Position numbers and translations under genes: made by a program. Of a DNA stretch of 64,000 nt, positions 57,101-64,000 are shown piece by piece. The first letter of the stretch is position 1; each line of letters begins with the position of its first letter. The notes below the pieces were generated by a model, which searched no databases, was not told the DNA's origin, and worked only from the letters and a program-made list of their open reading frames with translations. Source of the DNA: Lentinus brumalis (taxonomy: Eukaryota; Basidiomycota; Agaricomycetes; Polyporales; Polyporaceae); the NCBI GenBank assembly GCA_001792895.1, contig MARA01000074.1, positions 1-64,000 of the forward strand, in the 5' to 3' direction.

Positions 57101-57533
57101 TGGATGCGCCTCGACAGGCGCAAGCTGCAGAAGAATCCTGCGATCAAGGACATCGCAGCGTACGTCGATGGCTGGTGGATGTGGTGGGCGCAGCTGCAAC
57201 CAGCCTGGAGGCAGCGCGATCTCAAGGGGCGGCCCATCCTTGATGGCGTCGTCGCTGGTGGATGGGGCAAGAACCTCTGCCGCCCCGGAAATAATGGTGT
57301 CCTGCTGCTTCTGCTCAGTTTGATGTGGTGGAAGGAGGCTGCAGCAGATGTCGGTCAGTGGGATCTTGCAGTCCACGATGTAGGCTGGGTGATAGCGCAG
57401 ATGGCGCAGTGCTCAAGGTGCGCAAAGCTAGACGTCGGTTGATTGGAATACTGACGATATCTGTGGCAGGGACTCTTTACTGGCCGACGACACTGAGGAG
57501 GGTCCTCTTCAAAAGAAGAGCCGCAGTAAGTAG
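54111..57533 (+). pseudogene. Large accessory protein of the KDZ element, broken by two in-frame TGA codons
   Basis: The start is at 54,111. The N-terminal exons (54,111-54,503 or so, 54,562-54,945, then three more) encode a globular domain (GMRWDYLVENVDALRDCKFS; PLLEIIADLTGFHVSLICGL; NAGKTDRPIPMTWNQHEGER). The frame then meets TGA at 55,571-55,573, remains open through an acidic stretch (EEEYDDDEEEEDEDDVPRDP), meets TGA again near 55,843, and continues from about 55,856. There follow about 20 decapeptide repeats (ATRVPDNTQD type) and a C-terminal Trp-rich domain (WPTWLREAYDFLIEKDYGPI; DGWWMWWAQLQPAWRQRDLK; VHDVGWVIAQM), ending at 57,533. The uninterrupted frame on both sides of each stop suggests one gene with two nonsense changes, although two separate genes cannot be excluded. 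Both domains occur in many uncharacterised Agaricomycete proteins. Confidence 0.65.
56040..56680 (+). repeat. 30-bp coding repeat, about 20 copies
   Basis: Units of 30 bp such as CAGGATGCGACTCGCACGCC and variants encode decapeptides of the form P-Q-D-A-T-R-T-P-D-D / T-Q-D-A-T-R-V-P-D-N. Two alternating subtypes (ending PDN and PSE) form higher-order blocks. Because the unit is a multiple of three and lacks stops, other frames stay open as well. Confidence 0.9.
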
Positions 57534-58113
57534 ATGATGCTATGTATCTACTGTACTGGCACCGCTCTCGTATGTTTGTCAATACTGTAACTTCCATTTG
57601 ATTTGACTTTCCTTCTAACAACTTGGGTGATTGACTTGCATGACCTTGAAGTTACGGTAAGAAAAACTTGTAACGCGCGGTAAGACCACTTGTGACACAC
57701 AGTAATGCCCAGTAAGAACGACTTCTAGGTCGTGGACTCGCAGTAAGAACGACTTGTAGGTGGCGGACTTGCAGTAAGAACGCCTTGTAGGCCATAGTGA
57801 TAGTAAGGATGATTCAAAAGTTGTAAGCCAGCTTAGATCTACCAACTTTGTTACTCGTCCTTAGGTCTTATGAGTCACAGTTACTGCAGGTAAGTCCAAC
57901 TAGTAGGCAGCGCTGTTTGTTATGAGGATAAGTCCAGCACAGCCGCTGAAAACAAAGTGCCGAAGAGAACATACCAAATCTGGACAACATGCCTGTGGAA
58001 TATCCCCATCTGGGACGGCTGCAACATCCAGCCCGGGAGGTATCCCATATTGGGAACAAGCCGAGAAGCTGACGGAGGGTACCAGGGCAAGCTACGGATA
58101 TGGCCCGGAGGTC
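57534..58113. repeat. KDZ right subterminal region with degenerate CAGTAAGAACGACTTGTAGG repeats
   Basis: No gene. About 57,655-57,820 holds roughly six degenerate copies of a unit of about 32 bp beginning CAGTAAGAACGACTTGTAGG or a close variant. Such subterminal repeats are usual near the ends of large DNA transposons. I do not see a matching array at the left end, where the transposase gene comes to within 185 bp of the terminal repeat. Confidence 0.6.
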
Positions 58114-58203
58114 GTATTATAATATAGAACAACTGGTTCGTTTTGTAAAACATGTGCGAGCCTACGACCGGTTCGTTTTATAAAATAACTACAACAGCTG
58201 CTG
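58114..58203 (-). repeat. KDZ right terminal inverted repeat
   Basis: Reverse complement of the left end: boxes GGTTCGTTTTGTAAAA (58,135-58,150) and GGTTCGTTTTATAAAA (58,170-58,185), then TACAACAGCTGCTG at the edge. Box spacing is 35 bp here and 34 bp at the left end. Confidence 0.92.
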
Positions 58204-59666
58204 CCGGTGTGGGCAAGCCATCGGTTTTCAGCGGCCTCCCCGTGACGTTCAGCGTGCCGACCATGTTCCCCCCTGACGTGATGCATCATCTCGCCCTCAA
58301 TATTCCCGACATCATGATTGGACTGTTCACTGGGACGTTTCGCTGCGCAACCTCCGACAGCGTGCATGATTGGCCCTGGGCCGTCTTGTTCTCTGAGTGG
58401 ATGTGGGAGCAACACGGCGAACATGTTGCTTCTATGTCCCTGTCCCGGACCCTGCCTAGCTCGTTCGATCGAACTCCCAGGAACATCGCTGCCAAGATCA
58501 ACAGTGGTTACAAGGCCTGGGAGCATATGTATCATTTCTATGTCCTTCTGCCAGGTCTCCTCTATGCTATCATGGACAACGAGTTCTACGGCCACTACTG
58601 CAAGCTTGTCGCGGGTGCTCGTGCCGTGCTGCTTGTGGAATCCCCAGACGAGTTTCGCCCGCTTGCGCACAAGCTGCTCATCGAATTTGTCGAGGACTTC
58701 GAGAGGCTGTACTATCGCCGCCGGCTCGACCGCCTGCACTTCTGTCGTCACAGCATTCACCAGCTCCTCCACCTCATGCCAGAGACCTTCCTCCGCGGCC
58801 CGCTGTGGCTGATCTCACAATGGCCGATGGAGAACGCGATTGGAAATCTCACCCGTGAGATCGGCTCAGATTCGCTGCCCTATGCAAACTTCGCTGAGCG
58901 TGCCTTGCGGCGCTGCCAGGTTTGCGCACTTGTTGCCATGTTCCCAGCCCTTGGCCAGATCGAGAAGCTTCCCAAGGATGCCATCGAACTGGGCAACGAC
59001 TATGTTCTGCTCGCTTGGGGGAAGGCAGCGCGGGCAACAGAGCTGCCTCCAGACGAGGCTGCGGCCCTGGTGACGTACCTGCGAGGATGCAACATTGTGG
59101 TTCCACAGACCTGGAAGCCTGCAGCCTGGAAGTGGGCGCGTCTCCGGCTGCCCAACGGACAGATTGCTCGGACCGCCTTCGGGGAATGCAAGGGCGAGGC
59201 ACGCGGCAAGCCGGTGCATCGGTCGCGCATGGTAAAGGTAATGTATAGCATCATATTGTGTCAATGTATGCACTGACATTGTACACAGCTCCGCGGAGAC
59301 ACCTTTGCCGAAGTCAAGTACTTCTTTCGGCTGAAGACGAAGGACGCACATGGTGTCGAACGGACAGCCAGCCTTGCCATGGTTGCCGACTACACGCCTC
59401 CGGACCCCGCAATCTTGAGGAAAACATACGGTGTTCTCATGGTATGCCGTTATGAAGGCGGACATTCCCGCCGTGTCGTGGACGCTAAGGACATACTCAC
59501 TGTCATGGGTATGTGCTGGTTGCGCCCGAAACCTGTAGAGCTGTACCATCCGCGTGCTGCAGAACTCTACCATGACCGCTACTTCGTTGCTCAGAAGCTC
59601 GGGTTCGACATGATGTGGATCGGTCGCGTACAGGACCCAATTGTGGACGATGGCGCGGACGGCTGA
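58204..59666 (+). pseudogene. CACTA (Tnp2-type) transposase, C-terminal half
   Basis: It continues the frame of 43,712-45,501 directly after the KDZ insertion (GVGKPSVFSGLPVTFSVPTM). Family features follow: FPPDVMHHLALNIPDIMIGL, KAWEHMYHFYVLLPGLLYAI and HFCRHSIHQLLHLMPETFLR. A conserved glutamine/Trp-containing stretch comes next (GPLWLISQWPMENAIGNLTR). One intron (59,238-59,288) separates the last exon, which ends at 59,666. An open frame of 374 codons begins inside the KDZ end at 58,152, so a chimeric mRNA starting in the terminal repeat is conceivable, but it would lack the N-terminal catalytic half. Confidence 0.9.
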
Positions 59667-59730
59667 TGCATACTACTTGTTGTACAGTATATTACATGAT
59701 TATGATACAATATGCGAAGACATCAGCTCC

Positions 59731-60908
59731 TCAGACGCGCTTGGCGGGGACTGCAGACGTGCGTGCGTGATACCGGGAAGATGTGCTTGCGCCAGGAATG
59801 TTCTCAGCCTCGGGGGCGATGCGGATGCTCCACTCGTCTCGCCGCCCTGATGAGCCAGACGGCTGCTGCACTCCGAACCCGGGTGTGCGGAAGACGGGCA
59901 GCGATGAACCATACTGGTTCCGAGGAGAGATCTTGGGTGCTGACATCGCGCCATGCTTGGCAGCTGGCAGACAGCTGGTGCGCGAAACTGGGACACCGAG
60001 TGCAGAGTCGGAGGTTGTGCGCGCATGCTTGGCAATCGGTGGCGACGTAGTACGGGAGGGGGAAACACGTATTGTGGCAGGCAAAGTGGGTGCAGTGAAA
60101 GTGAGAGCAGGGGTACGTGCGGTGCAAGCAGCCACGGTCGACGCACGGGCACGCACAGGTACCGTAGTCGAGGCTCGACCTATCGAAGTCAGAGATGTCG
60201 ATGTTAGGGTGATCGAAGGGAGGGGGTTTGAAGTGAGACCATTTGGGGCAGGAGCTGTCGAAGCGGTGGTGGAAGTCGCGGTGGTGGAAGTCGAGGTGGT
60301 GGAAGTCGCGGTGGTGGAAGTCGCGGTGGTGGAAGTAGCGGTGGTGGAAGTAGCGGTGGTGGAAGTAGCGGCGGCGGAAGTAGCGGCTGTGGCATGAGTA
60401 GCATGTACGTCCTCTCTAGACCTGGCTGAGTCCAATGAAGTGAGGTAGAACATCACACGCACCCTTTCATCGCCTTCTGCACCTGTAACCCATCCTGTAC
60501 CATCGCCACAATCACTCGCATTCCTTCCCTCATTGCTTCGCGTGCCTCCTCTTCTTTTCCGCAGTCAATCTTGTGCGCCGCTTGGGCCGCTGCGAGACCG
60601 ATTTGTAGCAATGCGGCGATGGCTTGTCCTTTCGGCGAGGGAGTCCTAGGATTGTCTCCATCCATGTACAACTCCCAAGCCTCCAGGAAATAGAAGGCCA
60701 GGGAGCGTTCCATTGGGCTGCAGGGCTGTGAGTATACGCAGATACCAGGCTAGTGGGTAGCAACGCACGGCAATTGCACAGAGTCGAGCGAAGAAAACCA
60801 CTCGCGGCATTCCGGAGGCATTGACGCGTACAAGTCTTCATCGATGCTCGAATCTTCATCAGCGTCGTAGTCAAGTTCGTGCCTGTCGTGGACGGGGTTG
60901 GATTGCAT
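59731..60908 (-). CDS. CACTA-associated accessory gene 1, uncharacterised
   Basis: Three exons (60908-60769, then a second starting near 60,725 with MERSLAFYFLEAWELYMDGD, then a third after an intron near 60,460-60,415) end at 59,731. The N-terminus is acidic (DYDADEDSSIDEDLYASMPP). The middle is helical (GQAIAALLQIGLAAAQAAHK; EARE AMREG). The third exon opens with a Thr/Ser/Ala repeat, followed by a Pro/Ser/Thr-rich region and a more ordered end (SSLPVFRTPGFG). It converges on the transposase C-terminal half with only 65 bp between stops. No family is recognised. Confidence 0.5.
60265..60400. repeat. 15-bp tandem repeat (GTGGTGGAAGTCGCG)
   Basis: About nine imperfect units, encoding A-T-S-T-T pentapeptides on the minus strand in the accessory gene. 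The plus strand frame reads VVEVA repeatedly and is an artefact. Confidence 0.85.
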
Positions 60909-61132
60909 GACGGTATACAGAGAAGAACTGAGGGAGATCAAGGAAGAGAAGACCAGACGGCAATCCCTTGTGGCGAGGATCCCGCCAATCCCGAGAAAGT
61001 CGGAGTGCCACTTCTGGCCGCATCACCGGCGCCAGTTCCACTTAACCTTCTTGATCTCAGACGACGACCACCCCCTCGACGACTTCCGCATCCACTCTCC
61101 ATGTGAATTGTAGCATATAATCATTGTACAAC

Positions 61133-62880
61133 ATGAGCTCCCCTCAGGACATTTCGCCATCTGGCCCAGATTCAACCACTCCTTCCACTTTCACTTCCAC
61201 GCTTAATTCTCCCTTTTACCACCGTGCTCCTCAACCGCAGCCACTCTCATTCACTCAGTCTCTCAATTCTCCCGACGATGACCTGCATTACACCCATAAT
61301 TCTTTTTCGCTCAACAAGGAGAACATCCGTACCGGAGGCCAGCAACTCACCACCGCACATCGCCACCAAGCACCTGTTGCCGTGTCACCGGACGGTCTCA
61401 CAAACAATCAAGGACCTCAATACATGGTATTTATGAGGCTGCGAACCACAGGTGATATGTTAACGGATATCTCTCGTCACTGAACACATTCAATGCCTTC
61501 GGCATGTCTTACAACCCCATGGCGCCTCCCGGCATGGCCTTGATGGAGATGTCGATGAGGATCCAACGCCTCGAGCAGGAGAACATGCAAATATGGTACG
61601 TATCGGCAAAATTAGCCTAATATTGTGCCGAGCTGATTGTATGCGCATATAGCCACCAATATTCCGATCTCGCCGTGCAAGTAGCCCAACTTCAGCAAGT
61701 GCCCACCTCTGTACGCCCTACTGACCCTACTGATTGCCTCTCCAGAACCCAAGGGATGCGCACCAGCAAATATGGTACGTACGTTACTACTGCGCAACTC
61801 GTCGTTCATGCCACCCAGACGAGCTCGAAGACGCCATGCAAAAGGCTGTGAAGCCCGGCCCCCCCTCCTCCCACATGAACCACCCGGGTTTGACTGCGAG
61901 CGGGCTTCACACGCCTTCGAGCGCGTGAGTCCTACGTCTTGTAGTTTGCTTGCGTGTACTGACTACCTTGACCTCATAGTGCCGTTTCTTCGACGATGGC
62001 GCATTCCTTGCATACAAGAAGAGCAAGAAGGGAGAGACGACCGTTGGCAAGGCACTCGCCAAGCGGGGCCGCCCAAAGAGGGACGGGGACAACAGCGAGA
62101 GCTATGAATACCTGGAGAACCCCGATGGAACTACCGCGAGTGAACGCGAGTATGGCCTCGCACGCGGATTGGCCCGCGAGTACCTGGACATGTGCCAGGA
62201 GGTCGGCATCGCACTGCCCGACACCTGGAAGCGCGTCGACGTCCGCCTCAAGACGATCTTCTACACGGGACTCAGGAAGCGCATCACCCTCACCCAGCTC
62301 TGCGCGAACAACTCAAAAGGTTACCAGATTATGCTTGGCGTGTACTACGACACCATCGTACGCCCGCGCAAGAAGGCCGCGAAGAAGGCTGGTCACGCCC
62401 ATCGTACCGCGAGCACTAACCGCGACCTGCTGAGCTCTCCGACGCTTGACGATGCCGTATATACAATTGATGACCACACTGACAACGACAGGGCCGGCGC
62501 ACGCAAAAGCAAGGCGAAGAGAGAGGAGAGCGACAGCGACGACACCTTGGACTACGAGGGGAGTGGTGCCGACGACTCCGAGAGCGATGCTGAGGAGTTG
62601 AAGAACACCTCGGGCACGAAGCCTTCGAGCACCGCAGCAAAAGGTGCGATGATCACCCAGTCTGCTGCCAAGCGACCAGCCGCAGAGTCTGGCACATTGC
62701 CTGAGGCCGCGAAGAAGCGTCGTACAACCCTGGTACGTACGATGTGTCCTTCGTCGCACTTGCCGTCTCACATGCATGTCTGCAGCAATCTCATCCAACA
62801 CGAAGGTGCCGGTGCGCTCCAGTGTCGCGCAAGGCAAACGTCCCGCACTCGGTGGTGTGGTAAGGCACTCAACACTTTCA
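61133..62880 (+). CDS. CACTA-associated accessory gene 2, uncharacterised
   Basis: Exon 1 (61,133-about 61,451) encodes a Ser/Pro/Thr-rich start (MSSPQDISPSGPDSTTPSTF). A following exon contains a Met-rich helix (MALMEMSMRIQRLEQENMQI), likely coiled coil, and small exons follow. The main exon (about 61,980-62,730) carries a globular domain (RFFDDGAFLAYKKSKKGETT; LAREYLDMCQEVGIALPDTW; NSKGYQIMLGVYYDTIVRPR) followed by an acidic, lysine-rich tail. Exons after about 62,790 are uncertain. The gene reads in the same direction as the transposase and is probably part of the CACTA element. No named family is recognised. Confidence 0.5.
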
Positions 62881-62979
62881 CGGTGAATCTACACTAATGC
62901 ATTAGCCTTGTAGCTTGAGGACAACAGGTTTGTGCGCACGCAGCTATTCGCGCCTTCTTACTCACGCTCTCATCCACAG

Positions 62980-63930
62980 CATGGCAATGCTTGCCAACGA
63001 GCCTGCCCCAGACCTGTCAGTAGCGCCTCCATCCCCTCGGCCACGACGCGCCAAGCCTACCAGGAAGAAGGGCCTCACCCTCGTCATCAAGCCCACCATG
63101 ACCTCACCTGCACCGGCCTCTGCGTCGACCCCCGTCTCTGCGTCGACCTCCACCTCTGCATCTCACGCGGGCCCTTCTTGTACCCCTCTGAACGCTGTGC
63201 TCCCCAAGACCGACAACTCCAGTGTCATCCCCACTTCCGCTGTCATCTTGACCCCTGGCGATGCCAACACATCTTCACAAGTCGAATCTATCCCGCGCAA
63301 GGCTCACGCTCGCAAGGCGACTGGCTGGCCTCCCAAGAGCGACATGACAGGCCCTCGGTATGTGCTCATGCCGTGCTGCGACACTCTGCTAAACAGGTCT
63401 ACAGATGGGACTACACCCGTAATTGGCACACTCAGAACCAGGGGACCCTGAAGGAGTTCGAGGAGCATTACACGGCCTTGGACAAGACGGTCAAGAACGT
63501 ACATGCATCGTCGATCTCGTCATTCCCCTACACATCTGATATCCCTCGCAGAAAATCCGGGCCCATTTCAACAAGGTGCGTCTCCGTGGTTGCGGCTGTG
63601 GCATTGCATACTCACGAACATGCCCGCAGACCAAGAAGAGTTCTACTTGAAACGTGTGAGTGCACGCTGCCATTGCCTGTGCGTGCTTGCTCACTTGCTT
63701 GTGCAGTTGCTCCCTTCGCTTCCGCTAGACCCGCATCCAGGACTTCGCACGCGCGCAGCAAGTTTAGCGCAAGGTGCGACACGACGTGGAGGCGGTGGTG
63801 GCGGCAGCAGCGGCAGAGCTGGAGGAGGAGGAGGAGGAGGTATGGCAGTGGCAGGCGAGCGCACGAATACGACATATTCCGGACTCTTACAGCACAAACC
63901 GCATGACACTCGTTTGTAACAGTATTATAT
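62980..63930 (+). CDS. CACTA-associated accessory gene 3, uncharacterised
   Basis: An ATG at 62,980 opens a Ser/Pro/Thr/Lys-rich exon (RPRRAKPTRKKGLTLVIKPT) ending near 63,358. A second exon (about 63,398-63,498) encodes a compact stretch (YRWDYTRNWHTQNQGTLKEF). Short exons follow (IRAHFNK near 63,557-63,575; TKKSS near 63,630), and a last part with poly-Ala/Glu (near 63,770-63,900). Exon joins are tentative, and the gene may run past the stop I assume near 63,930 or even the window edge. It may be a C-terminal part of accessory gene 2. No family is recognised. Confidence 0.4.
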
Positions 63931-64000
63931 CAGATTGTATCGAAGCTTCTCGTTATTATTCGGATGTGCGATGCACTGCTATGCCTGCCTACTTATACAG

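Larger units (their letters stand above)
45502..58203. mobile_element. KDZ-type DNA transposon carrying a TET/JBP gene
   Basis: Terminal inverted repeats of about 90 bp (45,502-45,590 and 58,114-58,203) flank 12.7 kb. Flanking copies of a 7-bp duplication with one mismatch, CTGGTGT (45,495-45,501) and CCGGTGT (58,204-58,210), fit an insertion duplication. Dropping the insert and one copy leaves the two CACTA transposase halves in the same frame, so the boundaries are well supported. The cargo is a KDZ transposase, a TET/JBP dioxygenase, a small basic protein, a two-module viroplasmin-like protein and a large accessory protein. TET/JBP genes linked to KDZ transposases are an established arrangement in basidiomycete genomes. 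Confidence 0.93.

Noticed and set aside
55349..57376. A 675-codon minus-strand open frame opposite the KDZ accessory gene
   Set aside because: Its repeated VGHASRVLRVVGRA-type peptide is the antisense of the 30-bp coding repeat. The plus strand has spliced domains and consistent introns; this strand does not.
59783..60397. A plus-strand frame with VVEVAVVEVA repeats
   Set aside because: It is the antisense of the Thr/Ser/Ala repeat in the minus-strand accessory gene, which has correct introns in phase.

Overview
The window reads as a fungal nuclear chromosome, most probably from a mushroom-forming basidiomycete (Agaricomycetes). The genes have many short introns of about 45-60 bp with GT..AG ends, the DNA is GC-rich, and the recognisable proteins belong to families expanded in that group: KDZ, Plavaka, CACTA/Tnp2 and hAT transposases, a chromodomain-type Ty3/gypsy retrotransposon, a TET/JBP dioxygenase and a DUF6698-like protein. 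I see no conserved housekeeping gene, rRNA, tRNA or CRISPR array. Essentially the whole window is mobile or element-like DNA, and much of it is nested.

Region 1 (about 0.8-17 kb, plus a first exon at 32.6-32.7 kb) is a cluster of uncharacterised genes without a recognised transposase: A (811-3991, +), B (4529-8480, -, with a Zn(II)2Cys6-type cysteine cluster), C (8811-10005, +), D fragment (10487-10917, +) and E (15171-32743, -). The motif TGCCCGG/CCGGGCA recurs through genes and spacers, forms a 13-bp minisatellite between the convergent stops of A and B, and recurs in a fold-back repeat block near 12.2-12.7 kb. An 18-copy, 98-bp satellite lies at 13.0-14.8 kb.

Region 2 (16,960-32,613) is a Ty3/gypsy element on the minus strand with two 405-bp LTRs and a 5-bp target duplication. 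It sits inside an intron of gene E. It carries Gag, zinc knuckle, protease, RT, RNase H, integrase, a chromodomain-like segment and an extra arginine/glycine-rich tail ORF. Its RT is split by a complete hAT element (21,635-28,166) with 12-bp terminal inverted repeats and an 8-bp target duplication. The hAT element holds a transposase gene and a divergent partner gene with a 37-bp-arm hairpin between them.

Region 3 (about 34.5-42.3 kb) is a Plavaka-type unit: a DUF6698-like gene (-) and an apparently intact nine-exon Plavaka transposase (+) diverge from a spacer that contains a 32-bp perfect palindrome.

Region 4 (43.7-63.9 kb) is a CACTA element whose Tnp2 transposase is cut in two by a 12.7-kb KDZ element (45,502-58,203). 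The KDZ element has about 90-bp terminal inverted repeats. It encodes a KDZ transposase, a head-to-head TET/JBP 2-oxoglutarate dioxygenase expected to oxidise 5-methylcytosine, a small basic protein, a protein with two viroplasmin/RNase-H1-N-terminal-like modules, and a large repeat-containing accessory protein broken by two in-frame TGA codons. Three CACTA-associated accessory genes follow up to the right edge.

Inferred order of events: gene E, then the gypsy insertion, then the hAT insertion; independently, CACTA, then the KDZ insertion. The most interesting system is the KDZ element, which packages a DNA-demethylation enzyme with a transposase and a possible RNA:DNA-hybrid-binding protein. 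Next comes the Zn-cluster/TGCCCGG gene cluster, which may be an unrecognised type of multi-gene element.
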